NCBI RefSeq assembly: GCF_034424315.1
Contig: NZ_CP139972.1
Span: 6,014,001 to 6,078,000 of the forward strand
DNA: 64,000 nt
Origin: Chitinophaga sancti
GTDB lineage: Bacteria; Bacteroidota; Bacteroidia; Chitinophagales; Chitinophagaceae
Reading direction: 5' to 3'
Part shown: piece after piece, positions 42,652-51,476 of the stretch
How the letters are laid out: every line of letters starts with the position of its first letter
Position numbering within the stretch: position 1 is the stretch's first letter
The notes under the pieces: model-generated
Told to the model about the DNA's origin: nothing
What the model saw: the letters and a program-made list of their open reading frames with translations, nothing else
The model's database searches: none
Program-made: the position numbers and the translations under genes

Positions 42652-43455
42652 ATGATCGAATTAGTTAATATAAAGAAAGGCTTCGGGGAAAAGATCATCC
42701 TGCCAGACGTGTCGGCTGTAATGGAAACGGGCAAGGTGAACCTGATCATCGGCTCCAGTGGTAGTGGTAAGACGGTGATGATGAAGTGCATGGTAGGCCT
42801 CATGGAAATAGACGGTGGCAAGGTTCTGTACGATGGACAGGATTTCACTAGTATGCCGGAGCTGGAGCGTAAGCATATCCGCCGCCAGATCGGGATGCTT
42901 TTCCAGGGATCTGCACTATTCGATAGTATGACGGTAGAGCAGAACGTAATGTTCCCGCTCGATATGTTTTCTAAAGGCTCTTTAAAAGAAAAGAAAACCC
43001 GTGTAATGGAATGCCTGGAAAGGGTACAGCTAAAAGATGCTGCTAAGAAGTTTCCGGCAGAGATCAGTGGAGGTATGAAGAAGCGGGTAGGTATTGCCCG
43101 TGCTATCGTTTTGAATCCCAGGTACTTATTCTGTGATGAGCCAAACTCTGGCCTGGATCCGCAAACTTCTTTGCTGATCGATAAGCTGATTAAGGAAATC
43201 ACGCATGAGTTCAATATGACCACGGTCATCAATACACACGATATGAATACGGTGATGGAGAGTGGGGATCATATTGTGTACATGTACCAGGGTAAAAAGC
43301 AGTGGGAAGGAAGCAATGAGGATATCATTTTCAGTAAGGATGAGAAGTTGAATGACTTCATTTTTGCGTCAGACTTTTTGCGTGATGCAAAGGAAATGAG
43401 GCAGATGGAGATCTTCCGGGAGAAGGATTGGCGGAACAAGCTGAAGAAAAATTAG
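42652..43455 (+). CDS. MlaF-family ABC transporter ATP-binding protein
   Basis: Cytoplasmic ATPase partner of the MlaE permease. 267 residues. Walker A GSSGSGKT (34-41), Q-loop IGMLFQGSALFDSMTVEQNV (the Mla-type LFQ..ALFDS), signature ISGGMKKRVGIARAIV, Walker B YLFCDEPNSGLDPQT, switch His in INTHDMNTV. The SGGM signature is typical of MlaF. The last ~40 residues (KDEKLNDFIFASDFLRDAKE onward) extend beyond the core. Confidence 0.94.
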   Translation: MIELVNIKKGFGEKIILPDVSAVMETGKVNLIIGSSGSGKTVMMKCMVGLMEIDGGKVLYDGQDFTSMPELERKHIRRQIGMLFQGSALFDSMTVEQNVMFPLDMFSKGSLKEKKTRVMECLERVQLKDAAKKFPAEISGGMKKRVGIARAIVLNPRYLFCDEPNSGLDPQTSLLIDKLIKEITHEFNMTTVINTHDMNTVMESGDHIVYMYQGKKQWEGSNEDIIFSKDEKLNDFIFASDFLRDAKEMRQMEIFREKDWRNKLKKN

Positions 43456-43476
43456 GGGCTGGAAGTAACCCCTGTC

Positions 43477-43507
43477 TTGTGCTAAAACCAGGAAAGGATT
43501 AGCACAA
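43477..43507. other. Inverted repeat after mlaF
   Basis: Perfect TTGTGCTAA (43477-43485) and TTAGCACAA (43499-43507), 13-base loop, no T-run. Could be a weak terminator or a protein site. Confidence 0.35.
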
Positions 43508-43673
43508 AGAAAGGATCCGGGTAGTGGCCGCTGGCACAAAATGCTCCCTGCCAGGCCTGCCTTTTTGGGCGTTCCTGAGAAAAAACCACTCAAAACCTGA
43601 CGACGGACATTAAAAAAACGTGAACAGGACCACAATCAGTAAATTATTGATTGGGAATCTGGGATTAGGGGGT

Positions 43674-43681
43674 TATTTTTG
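43674..43681 (+). promoter_or_regulatory. Putative sucD promoter -7 box
   Basis: TATTTTTG matches TAnnTTTG, with TTGG 19 bases upstream. It overlaps a possible TTG start at 43679, so sucD is taken to start at 43715. Confidence 0.45.
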
Positions 43682-43714
43682 CGAATAACATTACAAACAC
43701 ATAAACCAAGCGCG

Positions 43715-44596
43715 ATGAGTGTTTTAGTTAATAAGAACAGCAAAGTGATTGTACAGGGTTTCACCGGTACAGAAGGCACATTCCATGCCACACAGATGAT
43801 AGAGTATGGCACGCAGGTAGTAGGCGGCGTTACGCCGGGTAAAGGCGGCACCAAGCACCTGGATCGTCCGGTTTTCAATACGGTAGAAGCTGCCGTAAAA
43901 GCAACCGGCGCTAATGTATCCATCATTTTTGTACCACCAGGCTTCGCTGCAGATGCCATCATGGAAGCTGCTGAAGCAGGTATAGAACTGATAGTTTGTA
44001 TTACCGAAGGTATTCCTGTTCAGGATATGATCCGTGCGAAAAACTTCCTGGCAGGTCGTTCTTCCCGCCTGGTTGGTCCTAACTGCCCTGGTGTAATCAC
44101 TGCTGAGGAAGCTAAAGTAGGCATCATGCCAGGTTTTATCTTCAAGAAAGGTAACATCGGTATCGTATCCAAATCCGGTACCCTGACATATGAAGCTGCT
44201 GACCAGGTAGTTAAAGCTGGTCTGGGCGTATCTACAGCTATCGGTATCGGTGGCGACCCAATCATTGGTACTCCAACCAAAGAAGCGGTTGAACTGCTGA
44301 TGAACGATCCTGAAACTGTTGGTATCATCATGATTGGTGAAATCGGTGGTAGCATGGAAGCTGAAGCTGCAAAATGGATCAAAGAAAACGGTACTAAACC
44401 AGTAGTTGGTTTCATCGCTGGCCAGACAGCGCCTCCGGGCCGTCGTATGGGTCACGCTGGTGCTATCATCGGTGGTGCTGACGATACTGCTGCTGCTAAG
44501 ATGAAGATCATGGCAGAATGTGGTATCCACGTTGTTGCTAGCCCTGCTGACATTGGTAAAACAATGGCAGCTGTACTGAAAGGTGCAAAAGCTTAA
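43715..44596 (+). CDS. sucD: Succinate--CoA ligase, alpha subunit
   Basis: TCA-cycle enzyme making succinate and ATP/GTP from succinyl-CoA. 293 residues from [21 protein letters not shown]. CoA-binding Rossmann block [65 protein letters not shown] and the phosphohistidine motif [10 protein letters not shown] with His247. The beta subunit gene (sucC) is not adjacent, which is usual for some Bacteroidota. Ends at a terminator with a long T-run. Confidence 0.96.
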   Translation: MSVLVNKNSKVIVQGFTGTEGTFHATQMIEYGTQVVGGVTPGKGGTKHLDRPVFNTVEAAVKATGANVSIIFVPPGFAADAIMEAAEAGIELIVCITEGIPVQDMIRAKNFLAGRSSRLVGPNCPGVITAEEAKVGIMPGFIFKKGNIGIVSKSGTLTYEAADQVVKAGLGVSTAIGIGGDPIIGTPTKEAVELLMNDPETVGIIMIGEIGGSMEAEAAKWIKENGTKPVVGFIAGQTAPPGRRMGHAGAIIGGADDTAAAKMKIMAECGIHVVASPADIGKTMAAVLKGAKA

Positions 44597-44620
44597 TAAT
44601 AAACTAACTGTATAATAATT

Positions 44621-44660
44621 ATCCTCCTGTCGGGCTTATGCCAGCGGGAGGATTTTTTTT
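44621..44660 (+). terminator. Terminator after sucD
   Basis: ATCCTCC (44621-44627) pairs with GGAGGAT (44647-44653), extended inside by GGC/GCC pairing, followed by an eight-base T-run. Confidence 0.88.
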
Positions 44661-44702
44661 GCGCTAACCTATATTCTTTACCTTCACTTATGGAATCGGA
44701 AA

Positions 44703-44818
44703 CCCCAATTGCATCCTATTTTGGGGAGTGTTGTAGTTTGATCGCTATCCTGAATAATCCTACGGCCAATGAGCTGCACTCAAAGTGCCTATAGTGATGG
44801 AACTTCTTTTGTAGGATT
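44703..44818 (+). other. Structured leader candidate before the alpha-2-macroglobulin gene
   Basis: CCCCAA/TTGGGG (44703-44708, 44721-44726), then AATCCTAC/GTAGGATT (44756-44763, 44811-44818) enclosing GCACT-caa-AGTGC (44776-44788). The stems are exact. It resembles a folded leader or small RNA, not any riboswitch I can name. Confidence 0.4.
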
Positions 44819-44913
44819 GAATACCTCAAACTGTAATACGACCTGTTTGTGACGGAAACCTGGTCCTAACTCATATTACATTTTCTTTCAACAGGAGTAA
44901 CATATCTACCAGC

Positions 44914-44920
44914 AAAGGAG
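44914..44920 (+). promoter_or_regulatory. Strong Shine-Dalgarno site choosing a GTG start
   Basis: AAAGGAG seven bases before GTG 44928. Strong sites are uncommon in this window and this one favours GTG over the later ATG at 44979. Confidence 0.5.
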
Positions 44921-44927
44921 TTTAATA

Positions 44928-47900
44928 GTGAGTAAAAACCAGCAATACACCAGTTTTTCATATAAATGCTATCCAAATATGCGCTTGATCGTAGCTTTTT
45001 TTATTCTATTTTTTATTAGTACAACAAGTACCATGGCTCAGTTTAACTATGACAATCACTGGAAGAAAGTCCAGGACTTAGATAACAAAGGCCTCCCCAA
45101 ATCAGCCCTGGAAGAAGTCAATGTAATCTACAGGAATGCACTGCAACAGAAAAATGAAGGCCAGCTCCTGAAAACGCTGATCTTCCGCATTAAGTACGTA
45201 AACTCAAAAAACGAGAATCCAGCTACCGACGATAACCTCAAGGTGGTCGATGAACAAAATGTTGTGTTTACCCCGGCAGTCCGCGCCATCCTGCAAAGCA
45301 TGCGGGCGGAATTGCTCTATCATTACCTGGAAAATAACAGGAGCCAGCTCTATAGCCGTACTGCTATTGAAGGAGATACTTCTGCAGATGTCAGCACCTG
45401 GACCTCAGACCGGCTCAATAAAGAAATTGCTGCCGCCTATGTCTCTTCCCTGGCAGATGCTGAACTGCTCAAAAAAGTGAATGTCAAAGATTATGAGGTG
45501 ATCATCACTAAAGGCGAGCATACCGAAAATCTGCGCCCTACCTTGTACGACCTGCTGGCACACCGGGCATTAGACTATTTCAAATCAGGTGAGTACAATT
45601 ACAGGCAGGCAGCCAAACAATTCGAACTGCTGGACCCTGCTGCTTTTGCACCTGCTGCTACTTTTGCAGCACACAAATTTGCAACAGCCGATACCAGTTC
45701 TTATCAGTACAGGGCACTGCTGCTGATCCAGGACCTGCTCCGCTTCCATGCACAGGATAGCAGGGCAGCCCTGCTGGATGTAGACCTGGACCGTATTCAG
45801 TACATGAACAATGTAGCTGTTATGCCTGACAAACAGGTGCTGTACATCAAACAGCTGGAACAGATGCAGCAAACTTATGCCGGCGAAAAAGATGCCACTC
45901 AGCTGATGTACCTGCTGGCCATACATTATAAACAAATAGGAGACGGTAAGGAAAACAATGGAGACCTGACACCCGCTGCCGCTATGAAAAAAGCGGTAGC
46001 CCTCTGTGAGCAGGCTATCAAACAAGCGCCTGCTTCAGGTGGTGCTAACTCCTGCAAGGCCCTGTTACAGTCTATAAAGACTAAATCTATGCAGGTAACC
46101 ACTGAACAGGTGAACCTGCCCGATGAACCTTTCCGTGCACTGATCAACTATAAAAATGTAAATAAACTCTATTTCCGCGTCGCTAAAATTGATGAAGCCT
46201 TCCGCACCAGGTTGAAGGCGCAGCTGGCATCAAATGAGGGCTACGAAGAGCGGAATAAGAAATACTGGAACATGATCCTGGGTAAGAAAGCCGACCGTAC
46301 CTGGGAACTGGCTTTACCGGGTACAGACGACTACCGTGAGCACGCTGCAGAAGCGAAAGTAGATGCCCTGCCTACCGGCTTGTATATGTTAGTCGCCAGC
46401 ACCAACAGCACTTTTACAAAAGAAGAAAATATCATTGCACTACAGTTCATGCATGTATCTGATTTAAGTTACATTGCCCGTACTGCTGCTACCAGGGGAG
46501 TTGGAAAGGAACTGTATGTATTGCACAGGAAAACAGGTAGCCCACTGCAGGGTGTGAAATTCAACGTGTATACCATGCAGAGCAATGGTAAGTATAAAAT
46601 AACCCAGACTACGCTCTCTCAAAAGGATGGCAGTGTTGAGCTGAAGAGCGAACCCCAGTATAATACAACCAGGTATGAACTGATATTGAATGCTGATACC
46701 CTGGCACCAGATGATGAAAATTACCTGTACAGTTACGATTATTACCATAACACTTCAGCTACACCTGATCATCAATCCTTCCTCTTTACGGACAGGGGCA
46801 TTTACCGCCCCGGTCAGCTTGTATACTTCAAAGGTATTGTAGTAGGCCTCGGCAAGGTTGAGTCAGACAAAAATGTATTGGCTAACTATAAGGTAAACGT
46901 AAGCCTGATAGATCATAACGGTCAGAAAGTGGATTCAATGGAAATGACCACCAATGAATATGGTTCTTATTCAGGTAAATTCAGACTGCCGGAAAACCAG
47001 TTGAATGGCGTATTCCGGATTGATGAAAGTAATAATGGAGGCAGTGTGTCCTTCAGTGTGGAAGAATACAAACGGCCTAAATTCTATGTTGATTTCGATA
47101 CGCTGAAAGGTAGTTATCGGTTGAATGATACCATTACTGTTCGCGGTAAAGCACTCGCTTATGCCGGTAGCAATATCGATGGTGCAAAGGTAACTTACCG
47201 TGTCATGAGACAGGCCCGTTTCCCTTACTGGTGGTGGTCCAGGAAAGTTCCTTCCTATAGCCCTCCACGTCAGATCGCCACAGGTACTACTGAAACTGCG
47301 GCTGATGGCAGTTTCACCGTAAACTTCCCGGCATTGCCTGATCTGGGTATTGCTGCTTCACAAAAGCCAGTCTTTACCTATTCTATCGAGGCGGACATTA
47401 CTGACGTGAATGGTGAAACCCGTTCAGGTAATCAAAGTGTAAGTGTCGGTTACCAGGCCATGGAAATTACGATTGGATTGAATGATCGTGTATTGATTGA
47501 TGACCTGAAAAAAGTAGAGATTACTACAGAGAATCTGAATGGTGTATTTGAACCAGCAGACGTAACTGTGGTCCTGAAACCATTGCAACACCCGGGTCGC
47601 TTACTGCGTGAACGCTTCTGGGATGCACCAGACCAGTTTATCCTTTCTCGTGAGGAATATGAAAAATCATTCCCGCATGATATTTATAGTGATGAAGATG
47701 ATGAGAATACATGGAAAAGAGGAAATGCAATTGTCAATAAACAAGTCAAAACAACGGTATCCACACAAGTAGCTTTAGATGCTAAATCCCTTGCTGCCGG
47801 ATGGTATGAACTGGAGGTAAGTACGACAGATAAATTCGGTGAGAAGGTAGTACAGAAGAAGATTGTTGAGCTGGTGGATGCGAATGCGAAGAATGTGTCT

Positions 47901-50900
47901 TATCCTGTTTACAGCTGGTCTTATTCTAATTCAAAAACACTGAAACCCGGTGAGACGGCTCATTTCCTGCTGGGATCTTCTGCCGCTGATCTGAATGTGA
48001 TTGAAACGACTGGATCAAACCAGCATCCTGCATCAAATAGTGTATTTGCATTCGGTAATGGTGTGACTGACAGGAAATATGATGTGCAGGAAAGCGACAG
48101 GGGAAATGTAATTGTACAATACGCTTTTGTAAAAGAGAACCGTGTTTATACAGAAGAGAGAACGATCACTGTTCCATGGAGTAATAAGGAGCTGGAAGTA
48201 AGCATCCAGTCACATCGCGACAAGATCCTGCCTGGTGCTAAAGAAGAATGGCGTGTACAGATCAAGGGTGAGAAACGCGATAAGGTGGGAGCGGAACTAC
48301 TGGCTGCTATGTACGATGCATCGCTGGATGCATTCAAGGCAAATCAGTGGACGGTGCCTGATCTCTATCCGAATTATTCAAGGCGGGAAAGCTGGGAAGG
48401 ACAGGGGAATTTCAAGCAGGTAGCGGCGGAAGTGTACACCTTTATTTTAGACAAATCATCTTATGAGGAGAATACAGTTTCTTATGATGCATTGAACTGG
48501 TTTAATGCACTTGATTATGGTGTAACAGTCATCAACTTTGGAGAAGGTAATGGCGTGCAACCAGTGAAGTTGACTGGTTTTGGAATGGGGCGTTTTGCAC
48601 GTGTTTTATATGAAAGAGCACCGGGAGTAAGAATGTCGATGGCAAAACCTGTTAAAGGTGGTATGCCTGCGCCGGCGCCAGTTGCTGCAATGGCCATGGC
48701 GGATGGGGCTGTACCCCAGTTAGAAATGAGAGCGAAGAAGGAGGACATGAAATTAGAAAAAGCTTCTGGTTTGCTGGCCCCTGCTGAACCGGCTGGTGGT
48801 TCCGGAGCTGAAAAGCCCCAGGAAAAAGTAGCGCCACGTACCAACTTCAACGAAACTGCTTTCTTCTTCCCTGATCTGCATACAGATGATAAGGGAAACA
48901 TCACCTTTAGCTTCACCGTTCCTGAAGCACTTACCCGCTGGCGCTTTATGAGCCTTGCGCATACAAAAGATGCTGCATTTGGTTATGGCGAAAGCAGTGT
49001 AATGACACAGAAACCACTGATGGTGCAACCCAATGCGCCCCGCTTTATGAGAGAAGGCGATAAGATCATCTTCTCTGCAAAAATCAGTAACCTTTCTGAC
49101 AGCGCATTGACAGGCAGCGCTCATCTTGAACTCCTGGATGCGGCGACTATGAAACCTGTAGATGGCTGGTTCCAGAATGTATACCCTGCGCAGCACTTCA
49201 CAGTAGCGAAAGGACAAAGCACCGCAGTGAGCTTCCCCCTGGAGATCCCATATAAATACGGTAGCAGCCTGCTGTACCGTGTTATTGCTACCGCAGGTCA
49301 GTTCAGCGATGGTGAAGAAAATGCCGTACCGGTATTGACCAATTCTATGCTGGTGACAGAAACACTGCCACTCACCATGCGTGGTGATGGTAAGAAAGCA
49401 TTCACTTTCGAAAAATTAGTGAAAAGCGGTGCTTCCGAAACCTTACAGCAACATGCGCTGACTGTTGAATACACAGGTAATCCTACCTGGTATGCAGTAC
49501 AGGCATTGCCTTACCTCATGGAGTTCCCATATGAGTGTTCCGAACAGTTATTCAACCGTTATTATGCCAATACACTTGCTACGCACATCGTAGATAAGTT
49601 ACCGGGTGTAAAGGCGATGTTTGAAAAATGGAAGACAGCGGATACTGCTGCCTTGCTGAGCAACCTGCAGAAGAATGAAGAACTGAAAACGGTATTACTG
49701 GAAGAAACACCATGGGTATTAGCTGCTAAAAATGAAGAAGAACAGAAACGCAATATTGCCCTGCTTTTCGATCTGAACAAGATGAGTGCGGAACAGCAGA
49801 AAGCAATAGAAAAACTGCGTCAGCAACAATTACCGAATGGTGCTTTCCCATGGTTCCGCAGTATGTGGGAAGATCAGTTCATCACCCAGTATATCCTGGC
49901 TGGTGTAGGTCGTTTACAACAAGTAGGTGCTGCAAACAATGCAACTGCTGATGAGATTGTGAATAAAGGCCTGGCATACGTAGATAAGAAAATGGACACC
50001 TGGTACCATGAGCTGAAACGTAATAAAGCTGATATGAATGCACAGCATATCGGTTACATTGAATCTCACTACCTGTACATGCGTACGCTGCTGAAGAAAC
50101 CGCTGGACGATAAGTACAAAGAGTCTTATCAGTTCTATCTGGCGCAGGCTAAAAAGTACTGGTTGAAACAAAACACCTATACACAGGCCATGCTGGCGAT
50201 CGTATTAAATGACCAGGAGATCATCCGTTCATTGAAAGAAAACGCCACTAACAACCAGGAAATGGGGATGTACTGGAAGAGTGTAACAGCCGGCTACTGG
50301 TGGTACCAGGCGCCGATTGAAACACAGGCCATGCTCATCGAAGCATTTGAAAAAGTAGCGCATGATTCAGTAGCGGTAGCCGATATGAAAACATGGTTGC
50401 TGAAGAATAAACAAACCAATAACTGGCATACGACAAAAGCCACTGCCGATGCTTGTTATGCAATGCTCTTGGGAGGTAGCAACTGGCTGTCTGCAAATCC
50501 TGATATTACCATACAGTTAGGTAAAGCCACTGTGAAGGAAGAGAAGAAAGAGGCAGGTACCGGTTATTTCAAGAAGCAGTTCAACAAGGAGGAAGTACAA
50601 CCTGCAATGGGTAAAATAGAGGTGAAAGTAGATGGCAGTAATGGTCAGCCTTCATGGGGAGCTGTATACTGGCAGTACTTTGAGCAGCTGGATAAAATTA
50701 CTTCAGCAGCTACACCAATGACCCTGCAGAAAGAGCTCTTCATTGAAAAGACAAATGACAAGGGCCCTGTACTGACAGCGATCCAGGATGGTAATCAACT
50801 GAAAGTAGGTGATAAGGTAAAAGCCCGTATCGTGATGAAGGTAGACCGTGATATGGAATACGTACACCTGAAAGATATGCGTGCAGCCTGCTTTGAGCCT

Positions 50901-51137
50901 ACTGATGTTATTAGCCAGAGTGGCTGGCAGAATGGCGTAAGTTATTACCAGAGCACGAAAGATGCATCTACTAATTTCTTCTTCAGCCGTTTACCGAAAG
51001 GTACCTATGTGTTTGAATACAGTATGTTCGTAACACACAATGGTAACTTCAGTAATGGTATCAGCACTGCCCAGTGTATGTATGCACCGGAGTTCAGCGC
51101 GCATAGTGAAGGGATAAGAGTAAAAGTAACAGAGTAG
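44928..51137 (+). CDS. Alpha-2-macroglobulin family protein with thioester motif
   Basis: 2069 residues, the largest gene here. Secreted protease-trap family. Start GTG chosen for its ribosome site; ATG 44979 (Met18) begins the signal peptide proper (MRLIVAFFILFFISTTSTMA). After a ~600-residue N-terminal helical/MG region comes MG2 (FLFTDRGIYRPGQLVYFKGI), a low-complexity Met/Ala/Pro/Lys segment at ~1240-1300 in bait position, the A2M block NFNETAFFFPDLHTD ... TRWRFMSLAHTKDAAF, and the thioester motif CSEQ at 1537-1540 (FPYECSEQLFNRYYAN) within the alpha/alpha thioester domain. No lipobox, unlike E. coli YfaS. No pbpC neighbour. Confidence 0.9.
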   Translation: MSKNQQYTSFSYKCYPNMRLIVAFFILFFISTTSTMAQFNYDNHWKKVQDLDNKGLPKSALEEVNVIYRNALQQKNEGQLLKTLIFRIKYVNSKNENPATDDNLKVVDEQNVVFTPAVRAILQSMRAELLYHYLENNRSQLYSRTAIEGDTSADVSTWTSDRLNKEIAAAYVSSLADAELLKKVNVKDYEVIITKGEHTENLRPTLYDLLAHRALDYFKSGEYNYRQAAKQFELLDPAAFAPAATFAAHKFATADTSSYQYRALLLIQDLLRFHAQDSRAALLDVDLDRIQYMNNVAVMPDKQVLYIKQLEQMQQTYAGEKDATQLMYLLAIHYKQIGDGKENNGDLTPAAAMKKAVALCEQAIKQAPASGGANSCKALLQSIKTKSMQVTTEQVNLPDEPFRALINYKNVNKLYFRVAKIDEAFRTRLKAQLASNEGYEERNKKYWNMILGKKADRTWELALPGTDDYREHAAEAKVDALPTGLYMLVASTNSTFTKEENIIALQFMHVSDLSYIARTAATRGVGKELYVLHRKTGSPLQGVKFNVYTMQSNGKYKITQTTLSQKDGSVELKSEPQYNTTRYELILNADTLAPDDENYLYSYDYYHNTSATPDHQSFLFTDRGIYRPGQLVYFKGIVVGLGKVESDKNVLANYKVNVSLIDHNGQKVDSMEMTTNEYGSYSGKFRLPENQLNGVFRIDESNNGGSVSFSVEEYKRPKFYVDFDTLKGSYRLNDTITVRGKALAYAGSNIDGAKVTYRVMRQARFPYWWWSRKVPSYSPPRQIATGTTETAADGSFTVNFPALPDLGIAASQKPVFTYSIEADITDVNGETRSGNQSVSVGYQAMEITIGLNDRVLIDDLKKVEITTENLNGVFEPADVTVVLKPLQHPGRLLRERFWDAPDQFILSREEYEKSFPHDIYSDEDDENTWKRGNAIVNKQVKTTVSTQVALDAKSLAAGWYELEVSTTDKFGEKVVQKKIVELVDANAKNVSYPVYSWSYSNSKTLKPGETAHFLLGSSAADLNVIETTGSNQHPASNSVFAFGNGVTDRKYDVQESDRGNVIVQYAFVKENRVYTEERTITVPWSNKELEVSIQSHRDKILPGAKEEWRVQIKGEKRDKVGAELLAAMYDASLDAFKANQWTVPDLYPNYSRRESWEGQGNFKQVAAEVYTFILDKSSYEENTVSYDALNWFNALDYGVTVINFGEGNGVQPVKLTGFGMGRFARVLYERAPGVRMSMAKPVKGGMPAPAPVAAMAMADGAVPQLEMRAKKEDMKLEKASGLLAPAEPAGGSGAEKPQEKVAPRTNFNETAFFFPDLHTDDKGNITFSFTVPEALTRWRFMSLAHTKDAAFGYGESSVMTQKPLMVQPNAPRFMREGDKIIFSAKISNLSDSALTGSAHLELLDAATMKPVDGWFQNVYPAQHFTVAKGQSTAVSFPLEIPYKYGSSLLYRVIATAGQFSDGEENAVPVLTNSMLVTETLPLTMRGDGKKAFTFEKLVKSGASETLQQHALTVEYTGNPTWYAVQALPYLMEFPYECSEQLFNRYYANTLATHIVDKLPGVKAMFEKWKTADTAALLSNLQKNEELKTVLLEETPWVLAAKNEEEQKRNIALLFDLNKMSAEQQKAIEKLRQQQLPNGAFPWFRSMWEDQFITQYILAGVGRLQQVGAANNATADEIVNKGLAYVDKKMDTWYHELKRNKADMNAQHIGYIESHYLYMRTLLKKPLDDKYKESYQFYLAQAKKYWLKQNTYTQAMLAIVLNDQEIIRSLKENATNNQEMGMYWKSVTAGYWWYQAPIETQAMLIEAFEKVAHDSVAVADMKTWLLKNKQTNNWHTTKATADACYAMLLGGSNWLSANPDITIQLGKATVKEEKKEAGTGYFKKQFNKEEVQPAMGKIEVKVDGSNGQPSWGAVYWQYFEQLDKITSAATPMTLQKELFIEKTNDKGPVLTAIQDGNQLKVGDKVKARIVMKVDRDMEYVHLKDMRAACFEPTDVISQSGWQNGVSYYQSTKDASTNFFFSRLPKGTYVFEYSMFVTHNGNFSNGISTAQCMYAPEFSAHSEGIRVKVTE

Positions 51138-51476
51138 AAAACATAAATTTTTTCCGGGCGGCTGTCTTTACGCAAGTAAAGACAGCCGTTTTTCGTTAGT
51201 GAACATCACATGTATCAAAACCGGACAATTTTGAAATAGCCGGCTTGTTTAAACTATTGAAAATCAATTTTGTCACAAAGTGGCACTTTTTTAGTCCACA
51301 CCAGTTATTTCCGGTTCATGAAACAAACAATTTGTATTATCCTGGTCCTGTTTCTGGCGGACATCCATTGAAAATTTATTACAAAGGTACAGCTCCCGGT
51401 ATAGCGTGGATTGCACCTGCAGGCCCTGGTTCAGGTCCTGTACCGGTTACAGCATTGTACCACCATTCAAAAGGTT
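51138..51476. other. Gap between A2M and the FtsX-type permease
   Basis: 339 bases: the A2M terminator, then AT-rich sequence and a GC-richer stretch (51400-51470) without a believable gene. The short frame across it (51245-51496) has no family features. Confidence 0.45.
51159..51193 (+). terminator. Terminator after the alpha-2-macroglobulin gene
   Basis: Perfect 13-bp arms (51159-51171 and 51176-51188) CGGCTGTCTTTAC with a GCAA (GNRA) tetraloop, followed by a T-run. Confidence 0.92.

Larger units (their letters stand above)
44597..44927. other. Region between sucD and the alpha-2-macroglobulin gene
   Basis: 331 bases with the sucD terminator followed by two paired structures at 44703-44818 (listed separately) and a strong ribosome site before 44928. 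No clear -7 box. Confidence 0.5.

Noticed and set aside
43724..44530. 268-codon minus-strand frame inside sucD
   Set aside because: Antisense shadow of a conserved TCA-cycle gene; composition dominated by Tyr, Asp, Thr and Phe, with no motif.
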